From contig JAKLPX010000387.1 of the NCBI GenBank assembly GCA_022013635.1, positions 1-8,181 of the forward strand: a stretch of 8,181 bases of DNA. Reading direction: 5' to 3'. The position numbers and the translations under genes were made by a program. The DNA is from Candidatus Delongbacteria bacterium. GTDB taxonomy: Bacteria; UBA4055. Positions 1 to 5,979 of this stretch are shown in pieces. Each line of letters begins with the position of its first letter. Positions within the stretch are counted from its first letter, which is position 1. The notes below the pieces were generated by a model. The model did no database searches, had not been told where the DNA came from, and saw only the letters and a program-made list of their open reading frames with translations.

Positions 1-126
1 AATGCTACTGATTTAGTTACGCCGACCGGAATTTCAGATTTATCAGTAATAACAGCTACCGTGTCTTGGGTGTCTGATCCCAACAGCTCTTTAACAATGT
101 CAATTTTTTCGAATGAACCCGACTAA
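1..126 (+). CDS. 3' end of a probable type IV minor pilin/pseudopilin gene (5' truncated by the window)
   Basis: Frame 1 is open from the first base to a TAA at 124-126 and encodes 41 residues, ending ...ATVSWVSDPNSSLTMSIFSNEPD. The alternating hydrophobic strand with a V-S-W core resembles the C-terminal beta strand of PilV- or GspI-like minor pilins, but this is only a general resemblance. The better argument is context: the stop codon overlaps an ATG (TAATG) and the next gene is an unmistakable prepilin whose ribosome binding site starts 3 nt after this stop, so the two are co-transcribed and probably translationally coupled. The N-terminal prepilin signal, if there is one, lies outside the window. 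That it is a coding end is fairly sure; the pilin assignment is an inference. Confidence 0.5.
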   Translation, partial: NATDLVTPTGISDLSVITATVSWVSDPNSSLTMSIFSNEPD

Positions 127-128
127 TG

Positions 129-135
129 AAGGAGG
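129..135 (+). promoter_or_regulatory. Strong ribosome binding site that sets the prepilin start at 141
   Basis: AAGGAGG lies 5 nt (ATATC) before the ATG at 141, ideal Shine-Dalgarno spacing. The in-frame ATG at 126 lies before this site and has no comparable motif of its own. Starting at 141 also gives the short positively charged leader typical of type IV prepilins. Confidence 0.85.
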
Positions 136-140
136 ATATC

Positions 141-716
141 ATGAAAAATCACAAAGGATTCACATTAATTGAAACAATCATTGTCTCCCTAATTGCAGGT
201 TTTATCGGTTTGGGCGTTATTTTTGCCGTTGCTAATTCAAATAAAATTCTGAATAACAGTTTTAATCAGGTTATGGCAGATGGAAATATGAATCGGATTT
301 TGAACGATCTAAGTAGGGATGTCAGAGAAGGGATGGCTTTAAGTGTCCCCTATGATGGAGCCTACACGCTTACAATTATCAATCCCGAAGGCACTACCAT
401 AATTTGGTCGGCAGAGCATACTGCTGATTTTACCCGTTTGGTTACAAGGACCAATTCAAACGGATCGAAAAAATACTACAAAATGATTGGTACTGGAGAC
501 GACAATTACTCCAGTTATAAAAGCATTTGGCCGGAGTTCAGAGTAAATATTGATGATCCACAATCTGCTTACGGAACTCCTCAAAGTTTCGGAAAATATC
601 ACAAGGTTTGGGTAAAGTTATCATATTGTGTGCAAAATGCAGGAGTCCAATACGATAACACTACTACCGAAAACACTATCTCATGTAGGCAAGAAGCATC
701 AGCCTACGGGTTCTAA
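141..716 (+). CDS. Type IV prepilin-like protein with GFTLIE signal (PilW/GspJ-like minor pilin)
   Basis: This 191-residue protein carries a class III (type IV) prepilin signal. The leader MKNHKG is followed by FTLIE and about 20 hydrophobic residues (roughly 7-30). The prepilin peptidase PilD should cut after Gly6 and methylate Phe+1; Glu+5, needed for pilin packing, is present. Behind the helix comes a polar region (NMNRILNDLSRDVREG) of the kind that joins the N-terminal helix to the beta domain in PilW/GspJ-type minor pilins, then a beta-rich globular part. Cys163 and Cys182 could form the C-terminal disulfide loop common in pilins. The start at 141 is chosen over the in-frame ATG at 126 because of the ribosome binding site and leader length. 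It probably sits at the inner membrane and pilus or pseudopilus tip as a minor subunit. The exact class (PilW, GspJ or another) is not certain; the prepilin identity is. Confidence 0.85.
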   Translation: MKNHKGFTLIETIIVSLIAGFIGLGVIFAVANSNKILNNSFNQVMADGNMNRILNDLSRDVREGMALSVPYDGAYTLTIINPEGTTIIWSAEHTADFTRLVTRTNSNGSKKYYKMIGTGDDNYSSYKSIWPEFRVNIDDPQSAYGTPQSFGKYHKVWVKLSYCVQNAGVQYDNTTTENTISCRQEASAYGF

Positions 717-815
717 ACAATAAATTCACTTTTACAGCTGAGCGGTTGGAAAAAACTCGGTCTGGAAAACTATTTATAATACAAAAAAGACGGAAATTCA
801 ATCAGCCTTCCTGTT
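717..815. other. Convergent intergenic spacer between the pilin and complex-I-like operons
   Basis: These 99 bases separate the stop of the prepilin gene (plus strand) from the stop of the ferredoxin-GltD fusion (minus strand). The spacer is AT-rich, has no supportable reading frame, and holds only the weak hairpin described separately. As the meeting point of two convergent operons it would be expected to carry termination signals for both; no strong one was found for the pilin side. Confidence 0.6.
783..811 (-). terminator. Weak candidate intrinsic terminator for the complex-I-like operon
   Basis: Read on the minus strand, bases just after the stop of the fusion gene can form a short stem (GGAAG at 811-807 with TTTCC at 796-792, one G-T wobble, 10-nt loop) followed by GTC and a run of six T (788-783). 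The stem is short and weak, so it may be only part of the signal. On the plus strand the same hairpin is followed by TGTTTT, so it could act on both converging transcripts. Confidence 0.35.
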
Positions 816-2582
816 TTATCCTTTAAACTGTTTATCAATGAAATATGCCGCCGTTTTACCTGCCGCTACAGCTCTGATGGCATCATCCGGTCCGGTTTGA
901 CAGTCGCCGCCTGCAAAAACCTTGTCATTCGACCTTAATGTATCCGAATGTACTTCAAAGGTTCCCCATTTTGTGACTTTAAGACCTATAGACTCTGAAA
1001 ATTCCGGTTCGACTTTCTGTCCGACAGCCATAATGCAGACATCTGCTTCTATATAGAATTCTGAACCTTCTTTCGGCACGGGCCTTCTTCTGCCGCTGCT
1101 GTCAGGTTCGCCAAGCTCCATTTTCAGACATTCGATCTTCAATCCACCCGATGGAAGTTTTTCGATCTTCGTAGGCGTTGAAAGGATCATCAGGTCTGCG
1201 CCTTCTTCTTTGGCTTCTCTGATCTCTTCCCTGTTCGCGGGCATTTCCTGTTCGGTTCTACGGTAAAGGATCTTTGCGTTGGCTCCGAGTCTGATTGACG
1301 ATCTTGCGGCGTCTATAGATGTGTTGCCTCCACCTACGACGACGGCATATTTCCCTACGAAAGGTTTTTCTCCTTTTGAAACTTTTTCGAGAAATTCAAC
1401 ACCTGAATATACACCTTCGGTGTCCATCCCTCTAATCGGCATATCGCTTCCTATCTGCGCACCGACTCCGATAAATACGGCATCGTTATCCTTGTGAAGC
1501 TGGTCGAAAGAAATATCCTTTCCTATTTTAACATTATATTTTACATCAATGCCCTGTCTTATAATAAAATCGATCTCGCGCTGAAGTACATCCGCAGGAA
1601 GTCTGTAGTCAGGAATACCCCATTTTAACATTCCGCCGAGTTTGTCGTGCTGTTCATAAATTGTGACAGCGTGTCCGAGTCTTCTAAGATAGAATGCTGC
1701 TGTTAATCCCGCAGGGCCTCCGCCGATTATACCTACTTTCTTGCCTGTCTGCTGAACAGGTTTTAAATCCATTATTTCATCTTTTTTTCTAAAAGTTTTA
1801 TCGCCGATATATCTTTTTAAAGATCTGATCGCTATAGGTTTGCCATTATGACCGACGGCGCAGACATCTTCGCATTTAGCTGTGCAGATCCTTCCGCACG
1901 CTTCAAGCATCGGATTTGTTTCGTACATGATCCTGAGTCCTTCTTCAAGATTACCTTTCCTGATCGCGCTGATATATTTCGGTATATCCATGTGGGTCGG
2001 ACATGCCTGAATACAAATTCCGCATTCAAGACATCTGCCGGCTTCTACCAAAGCCTGTTCGTCTGAAAATCCTTCAGCATATTCGTCAAAATCATGTTTT
2101 CTGATATCCGGTGCCTTTTCCGACGCATGTTCCCTGTTCGGATTTACAAGCCACGCTTCTTTGAAACTTTTATATCCCTTTTCAGAATTATCCCATTTCT
2201 TTTTATCAACACCGGGTATAAATCTGAATGCATCTGAATCATCGGTTACCCATGTATAATCATTGGACATTTTCAATGAGCCTGTCGGGCAGATATCAAC
2301 GCAGAGTGCGCACCAGCAGCATCTTCCGTAATCAATTAACGGCCTGAGCCCGCTGTCGCCTGATTTCGCCTGAATTGAAGCAACATCAACGAGATCAATT
2401 GAAGCGTTCTGACAGATCTCTTCGCATGAACCGCAGCCGATACACTTTTCAATATCGTTTGTATGAAATCCTCTGTATAGATCGGCTCCGTCTCTTTCAG
2501 AAAGAGGTTTTACTATAGTATCCGGTTTCTCAAAAGCCCTTTTCCATGCGTTAAACGGGGAAATTATATCTTTTAAACTCAT
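816..2582 (-). CDS. NuoI-like 2[4Fe-4S] ferredoxin fused to a GltD/NfnB-type FAD, NAD(P)H oxidoreductase
   Basis: This 588-residue protein joins two modules. Residues about 36-105 are a NuoI/EchF-like dicluster ferredoxin: a Y-R-G-F lead-in, then C47xxC50xxC53xxxC57 and C88xxC91xxC94xxxC98-Pro, expected to carry N6a/N6b-like clusters; the first motif has Gln58 where Pro is usual. Residues about 175-260 form the N-terminal Fe-S domain of the glutamate synthase small-subunit family (C184, C187, C190, C194 and C229, C233, C237, C241). Then come an FAD Rossmann motif (GGGPAG, 287-292), a second dinucleotide motif (GGGNTSIDAAR, 417-427) followed by YRRT for NAD(P)H, and the C-terminal FAD motif GGDCQTGPDDAI. 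It ends the operon and has no glutamate synthase large subunit beside it, so it more likely feeds electrons between NAD(P)H and the membrane complex than makes glutamate. ATG 2582 is preferred over an in-frame ATG at 2609: AGAGAGGT precedes it and it starts 2 nt after the NuoD stop. The nucleotide specificity and the direction of electron flow are not readable. Confidence 0.88.
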   Translation of the reverse strand: MSLKDIISPFNAWKRAFEKPDTIVKPLSERDGADLYRGFHTNDIEKCIGCGSCEEICQNASIDLVDVASIQAKSGDSGLRPLIDYGRCCWCALCVDICPTGSLKMSNDYTWVTDDSDAFRFIPGVDKKKWDNSEKGYKSFKEAWLVNPNREHASEKAPDIRKHDFDEYAEGFSDEQALVEAGRCLECGICIQACPTHMDIPKYISAIRKGNLEEGLRIMYETNPMLEACGRICTAKCEDVCAVGHNGKPIAIRSLKRYIGDKTFRKKDEIMDLKPVQQTGKKVGIIGGGPAGLTAAFYLRRLGHAVTIYEQHDKLGGMLKWGIPDYRLPADVLQREIDFIIRQGIDVKYNVKIGKDISFDQLHKDNDAVFIGVGAQIGSDMPIRGMDTEGVYSGVEFLEKVSKGEKPFVGKYAVVVGGGNTSIDAARSSIRLGANAKILYRRTEQEMPANREEIREAKEEGADLMILSTPTKIEKLPSGGLKIECLKMELGEPDSSGRRRPVPKEGSEFYIEADVCIMAVGQKVEPEFSESIGLKVTKWGTFEVHSDTLRSNDKVFAGGDCQTGPDDAIRAVAAGKTAAYFIDKQFKG

Positions 2583-2584
2583 TT

Positions 2585-3730
2585 TTACCTCTCTATTTCT
2601 GGTGGACAAGTTTGCAGTGAGACCATAAGTCCGAATATATCGGCATTGGTAACACCTTCGCCAAGCTTTTCAAGCAAGGCCATTGCGTGTGTATAGCTTG
2701 CGCCTTTCACATGGACTCTTCTCGGATACTCGCTGCCGTCGGTAACCATATAATATCCGTATTCGCCCCTGCCTGATTCGGCTTTCAGGTATGTTTCCCC
2801 GGCAGGGATCTTCCAATGTAATATATCAGGAATGAATGTTCTTACGGGGCCTGTCTTAGGCATTTTTGATAATATCTGCCTTATCAGTCTTATTGATAAT
2901 AAAGATTCTTCTTTCCTGATTAAGCTTCTTTCATAAACATCACCATCTGTTCCGACATTTACTTCAAAGTCCAGCCGGTCATAAACAAGATACGGATGGT
3001 CTTTCCTGACATCGTAATTTACGCCCGAACCTCTTGCGGTCGTGCCGGTAATTCCGAACGGTTCGATCCAGTCTTTCGGAATTATCCCGAGCCCTTTAGC
3101 CCTTGATTTGAATACAGCATTGTTGAACATAACTTTATCAATATCGGAGATCAGTTTTTCGATCTTTACAAGAGTTTTTTCCAGTCTTCCTGCAAATCCT
3201 TCGGGAATATCGTATCTTACACCGCCGGGAATCATATACATGTGATAGATCCTTCCGCCTGTCAACTCTTCGAATGAATCAAGCAGAAAATCTCTGTGCG
3301 CCACAGCCCACTGACCGATAGTTCCGAGCCCGAATGAAGCCGCTTGTCCGCCCAATCCCATGATCGTAGCTGCAAGTCTGGCCATCTCAAGGTTCAGCGC
3401 GCGGATCCATTTTGCCCTTTCCGGTATCTCAATACCCGAAAGTTCTTCTGTTGCCGCTGCAAAAAGATATTCGTTTGTGTCAGGTTCGGGAACACAGATC
3501 CTGCATACGATCGGGAAGCAATTGATGAATTTTCTTCTTTCCATCAATTTTTCGAACCCTCGGTGAAGGTATCCGACATGCGTTTTAAGCCATTTGATCT
3601 CATCGCCTTCTAAAAGGAGTTCAAGTGACATATTTCCCGTTACACCCGGGTGCTGAGGTCCCTGCCAGATCTTCACATACTTGCCCGATTTCAGATCATA
3701 TTCCTGAGTATCATTCCAAATAGGTTTCAT
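2585..3730 (-). CDS. nuoD: NuoD/49-kDa-like (group 4 hydrogenase large-subunit-like) catalytic subunit with altered active site
   Basis: This 381-residue protein shows the complex I 49-kDa fold along its whole length: GPQHP (24-28), GYLHRGFEKLME (53-64), an ERA..IR segment, SGVNYDVRK in the middle, ESGRGEYGYYMVTDGS, and the C-terminal SLQTCPPEIER. Length and spacing match complex I NuoD (Nqo4) without gaps around the active site. However, the residues that bind the quinone head group in complex I (H38 and Y87 of Thermus Nqo4) fall on Thr31 and Val80. The two CxxC motifs that hold [NiFe] in group 4 hydrogenases fall on C79-V-P-E82 and C375-P-P-E378. So it should be neither a standard quinone reductase nor a standard hydrogenase; what it reduces or oxidises is unknown. 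ATG 3730 is preferred, with a weak GTGGAT upstream; an in-frame GTG at 3739 would add three residues. It follows nuoC by 22 nt. It acts with the NuoB-like subunit at the cytoplasmic face of the membrane. Confidence 0.9.
   Translation of the reverse strand: MKPIWNDTQEYDLKSGKYVKIWQGPQHPGVTGNMSLELLLEGDEIKWLKTHVGYLHRGFEKLMERRKFINCFPIVCRICVPEPDTNEYLFAAATEELSGIEIPERAKWIRALNLEMARLAATIMGLGGQAASFGLGTIGQWAVAHRDFLLDSFEELTGGRIYHMYMIPGGVRYDIPEGFAGRLEKTLVKIEKLISDIDKVMFNNAVFKSRAKGLGIIPKDWIEPFGITGTTARGSGVNYDVRKDHPYLVYDRLDFEVNVGTDGDVYERSLIRKEESLLSIRLIRQILSKMPKTGPVRTFIPDILHWKIPAGETYLKAESGRGEYGYYMVTDGSEYPRRVHVKGASYTHAMALLEKLGEGVTNADIFGLMVSLQTCPPEIER
2587..2594 (-). promoter_or_regulatory. Ribosome binding site for the ferredoxin-GltD fusion, within the last nuoD codons
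   Basis: AGAGAGGT on the minus strand lies 4 nt before the ATG at 2582 and is formed by the last nuoD codons (E-R-stop). It decides the start of the fusion gene and implies translational coupling with the NuoD-like subunit. Confidence 0.7.
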
Positions 3731-3752
3731 AATATCCACATTTCTTTAATTA

Positions 3753-4322
3753 TCATTTTTTTTTTACAGTATCGGCAATGCTCTTTTTAACTTCAGCTTC
3801 TACAGGATAGAGATTTTCTTCCATAAACTGAACATTATCTTTTTTATATCGACCCGGCCTTGGAAAATATGTTTCTTCCGAATATTTCTTCGTATCAAAA
3901 TCTCTTCTCATCGGAGGAATATTGTCCCAGCCTTCAAGAACGAAATTGTCGTTAACTCTCGGGCAGCCGGGAAAATCTATCCCGAATAATTCCTTGATCT
4001 CTCTCTGGAATACTCTCGCGCCGGCCCAAAGGTTATGAATACTTACCATAGAAGGTTTTTCTCTTTCGATATAAGTTCTTATTGAAACATCCGTTCTGTT
4101 TGTATAATTATGAAGGTGATAAGTTAATTGGAACTGATTTTTTTCGATCCAGTCGATCGCGGTTATCATAGTAAGATTACCGTAGCCTTCGAATTCCTTC
4201 ATATATAAAACACAGCCTTCCAGATCCTTTTTTTCAACCGTAAAGAAAACCAGTGTCGCTTTTTGCTGATTTATATCTTTCGCGTTGAATTTCTGCTTTA
4301 TTCTGTCTATCATTTCTTTCAT
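3753..4322 (-). CDS. nuoC: NuoC/30-kDa-like subunit
   Basis: This 189-residue protein is the 30-kDa structural subunit of the peripheral arm. The family signature is at about residues 108-128 (FQREIKELFGIDFPGCPRV, where complex I has E-R-E-x-x-D-x-x-G-I-x-F-x-G-H-P), followed by the usual W-x-x-x-P-x-R-x-D-F (WDNIPPMRRDF). The N-terminal half has the expected mixed alpha/beta pattern with LTMITAIDW. The family carries no cofactor and stabilises the NuoB-NuoD pair; the gene order B-C-D fits. ATG 4322 has AAGG 7 nt upstream. The coding sequence ends in a run of ten A (3765-3756 on the minus strand, reading KKK) directly before TGA, a possible slippage site. The basic tail is short and dispensable-looking. 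It is a separate gene, not the NuoCD fusion of enterobacteria. Confidence 0.92.
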   Translation of the reverse strand: MKEMIDRIKQKFNAKDINQQKATLVFFTVEKKDLEGCVLYMKEFEGYGNLTMITAIDWIEKNQFQLTYHLHNYTNRTDVSIRTYIEREKPSMVSIHNLWAGARVFQREIKELFGIDFPGCPRVNDNFVLEGWDNIPPMRRDFDTKKYSEETYFPRPGRYKKDNVQFMEENLYPVEAEVKKSIADTVKKK

Positions 4323-4350
4323 TTTGTTACCTTATATTTCAATTTTTTTA

Positions 4351-4408
4351 CTCAACCCTATCGTATTCGCACAGGGTTTAAACCCTGTGTACTATCGATA
4401 GGGTTGAG
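4351..4408. repeat. Composite 58-bp palindrome in the nuoB-nuoC spacer
   Basis: Outer arms CTCAACCCTATCG (4351-4363) and CGATAGGGTTGAG (4396-4408) are perfect 13-bp inverted repeats. Inside them sits a perfect 20-bp palindrome at 4370-4389 (CACAGGGTTT/AAACCCTGTG). Two unpaired 6-nt stretches (4364-4369 and 4390-4395) separate the levels, giving a cruciform or long RNA stem with one internal loop. A local CTATCGATAG palindrome (4392-4401) offers an alternative fold. On the operon strand the stem is followed by A, not U, so it does not look like an intrinsic terminator. It resembles REP- or MITE-like interspersed palindromes, but only one copy is visible here. Confidence 0.85.
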
Positions 4409-4434
4409 ATTACAATTGGTTACCAATTGTAATC
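4408..4434. repeat. Perfect 12-bp hairpin with the nuoB stop codon as its loop
   Basis: GATTACAATTGG (4408-4419) and CCAATTGTAATC (4423-4434) are perfect inverted repeats around TTA (4420-4422), which on the minus strand is the TAA stop of the NuoB-like gene. The last four sense codons of that gene (D-Y-N-W) form the 5' arm in the transcript. It shares base 4408 with the neighbouring 58-bp palindrome, so the two stand back to back. Possible roles are mRNA stabilisation or processing between nuoB and nuoC, or a mobile palindromic repeat that supplied the gene end. Confidence 0.85.
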
Positions 4435-5046
4435 AGGCATATCCCAATCTTTGATGATCTTCTTTTGATTGGCTTTGTACCATTGGAAATTTTTTGCGTA
4501 TTCATTCGCACCTTCAGCTTTACCGGCCAAGATACGCTTTTTCAGTTCCTCAAATCCTGCTATAAGTGCTTCGGGTCTCGGCATACATCCCGCAACATAA
4601 GTATCAACAGGTATATAATGATCCAACCTGTTTATTGTATTATAGCTGTCCCAGTACATGCCGCCGTTTATTGTACAGCTGCCAAGTCCCATAACAAATT
4701 TCGGATTCTGCATCTGCTCATAGCTTCTTATAATTCTTTTCATCGTTTTTACAGAAGCGTATCCGCTGATAATGAACAGGCTGGATTGTCTCGGTGTCGG
4801 TCTCGGAGCCATCCCGAACCTTGATATATCATATCTCGCAGTATATAAAGGCCTCATCTCAATGGATCCGCATCCTGTTCCGAAAGCAAGTATCCATAAT
4901 GAATTTGCCTGAGCCCAGTTATAAAATTTCTGTATTGTTTTATTACTTACAGGAGCAATTTCTTTTGGAAGAGCGTCGCAGAAAAGCTCGGTATCAAAAC
5001 CTTTGTCTTCTTTATTTTTATTATCATCGCCGGTAATTATCGTCAT
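4420..5046 (-). CDS. nuoB: NuoB/20-kDa-like Fe-S subunit lacking one cluster N2 cysteine
   Basis: This 208-residue protein is the NuoB/PSST-type small subunit, which carries the last Fe-S cluster before the NuoD site. Conserved blocks are seen in order: GTGCGSIEM (56-64), RYDISRFG (71-78), RPTPRQSS (82-89), GLGSCTINGG (120-129), PVDTYVAGC (146-154) and PRPEAL. The [4Fe-4S] N2 cluster of complex I uses a tandem Cys-Cys plus two further Cys. Here only C59, C124 and C154 remain, and Gly60 replaces the second tandem Cys (codon GGA at 4869-4867). Cys23 in the N-terminal extension is the only other cysteine. About 35 N-terminal residues precede the core. ATG 5046 has GGAG 6 nt upstream and follows nuoH by 21 nt. 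The final codons and stop lie in a perfect hairpin. The family call is firm; whether the cluster is complete, three-ligand or uses another ligand is open. Confidence 0.92.
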   Translation of the reverse strand: MTIITGDDNKNKEDKGFDTELFCDALPKEIAPVSNKTIQKFYNWAQANSLWILAFGTGCGSIEMRPLYTARYDISRFGMAPRPTPRQSSLFIISGYASVKTMKRIIRSYEQMQNPKFVMGLGSCTINGGMYWDSYNTINRLDHYIPVDTYVAGCMPRPEALIAGFEELKKRILAGKAEGANEYAKNFQWYKANQKKIIKDWDMPDYNW

Positions 5047-5067
5047 TTGTTTCTCCGCGAATTTATT

Positions 5068-5979
5068 TTAAAAAGTATAGATCAATACCGCAATTATTCC
5101 AGTAACAGTCGGTATTTTGATGAACCACCTTAATGAATCCTCCAGCTTGAACCTCGGATTCACTACCCCTACGAATACCGACACCATGTAAAGCAGGAAT
5201 GTTTTTAAAACGAGAATCGGTATATTTGTCGCACCGCCGAAAAACAGGTTCATGAACAGTATGAGCTTAGCTGATGCAAAGAATGCCCTATTCGCCTGCA
5301 TAAATCCTAAAAATGTCGAATGATATTCAGTCGGAGGTCCGACCGGGATTTCCTGTGGAGCTAAATGCAGGTCAAAAGGCGAATTCATCATCATTCCAAG
5401 AAAAGCCATCATTCCGGCAAGAGTAGCGACAGGATTTGTGACCATATTCCAATGCAGAAATCCGCCTTGTTGAGCTGCGACAATCTCTGTAATTGACATC
5501 GTTCCATGCTGAGCGGCTATAGCGATAACTGCCAAGGCAAACGGTACCTCCGACACACTTACTTGTGCCAATCCTCTCATAATACCCATCGGAGAATAAG
5601 GATGACCGGATTCTGCAGCCCCGAGAGCCATACCGAGCTGTCCGAAAAATATAAAGTATATTACAAGTAAAAGGTCACCCGAGAAACTAAAATTCTGCAG
5701 CCATACCGATCCGAAGACCACCGGCATAAAAAGGAACAGTCCTATACCACCAGCAAGCCTGAAGACCGGTCCGAGATAGAACATAATGCCGTGTGATATA
5801 GCCGATCTGACCGAGAGCACTTTCAGCAGGTTCACATAAGGCTGCCACACCGGAGGCCCGAATCTTCCGTGAACTCTGGCTACAATTTTTAACACTACGC
5901 CCGCAAGAAGCATACCGTAATTGAATATCAGCAGCATTGACATTAAAGCGTAAAATAATTTAATCCAGATATTTTCCAT
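5068..5979 (-). CDS. nuoH: NuoH/HyfC-like membrane subunit
   Basis: This 303-residue, strongly hydrophobic protein has about eight predicted membrane spans and is the NuoH/ND1-type subunit that joins the membrane arm to the peripheral arm. Family marks are VARVHGRFGPPVWQPYVNLLKVL (about 33-55), where complex I has R-x-Q-x-R-x-G-P, then GAAESGHPYSPMGIMRG, then NSPFDLHLAPQEIPVGPPTEY, the loop with conserved acidic residues facing the quinone or ion channel. Its length is near that of HyfC/EchB-type subunits and a little shorter than typical NuoH. The ATG overlaps the stop of the antiporter gene (TAATG), with GGAG 7 nt upstream, so the two are probably translationally coupled. Expected in the cytoplasmic membrane as part of the ion-translocating module. 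There is no reason in the sequence to suspect damage. Confidence 0.92.
   Translation of the reverse strand: MENIWIKLFYALMSMLLIFNYGMLLAGVVLKIVARVHGRFGPPVWQPYVNLLKVLSVRSAISHGIMFYLGPVFRLAGGIGLFLFMPVVFGSVWLQNFSFSGDLLLVIYFIFFGQLGMALGAAESGHPYSPMGIMRGLAQVSVSEVPFALAVIAIAAQHGTMSITEIVAAQQGGFLHWNMVTNPVATLAGMMAFLGMMMNSPFDLHLAPQEIPVGPPTEYHSTFLGFMQANRAFFASAKLILFMNLFFGGATNIPILVLKTFLLYMVSVFVGVVNPRFKLEDSLRWFIKIPTVTGIIAVLIYTF

Noticed and set aside
717..815. A small gene or promoter in the convergent spacer.
   Set aside because: No frame with a ribosome binding site and start was found, and both flanking genes point into the spacer, so no promoter is required.
1279..1497. Open frames on the plus strand within the operon (for example 1279-1497, 3042-3245, 3344-3613, 4465-4824) and extra minus-strand frames (1832-2029, 6400-6624, 7129-7413).
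   Set aside because: Each overlaps a well-supported gene in another frame or on the opposite strand, shows no family motif or ribosome binding site, and has the biased composition of an out-of-frame reading.
816..2582. Glutamate synthase small subunit (gltD) as the function of the fusion gene.
   Set aside because: There is no gltB beside it, the N-terminus is a NuoI-like ferredoxin, and it is the last gene of a complex I-like operon. GltD describes the fold, not the likely reaction.
3485..3505. V-C-R-I-C in the NuoD-like protein looks like the hydrogenase motif R-V-C-G-I-C, i.e. an intact N-terminal CxxC for nickel.
   Set aside because: The ungapped alignment fixed by GFEK before and by the A-x-E-E-L block after it puts Arg77-Ile-Cys79 on Arg-Val-Cys of hydrogenases, so the second ligand position is Glu82, not Cys. 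Reading C76/C79 as the pair would need a three-residue insertion.
4351..4408. Palindrome as an intrinsic terminator inside the operon.
   Set aside because: On the operon strand the stem is followed by TAAAAAAA rather than a U run; the T run (4343-4349) is on the other strand and precedes the stem there. Readthrough is also needed for nuoC, nuoD and the fusion gene.
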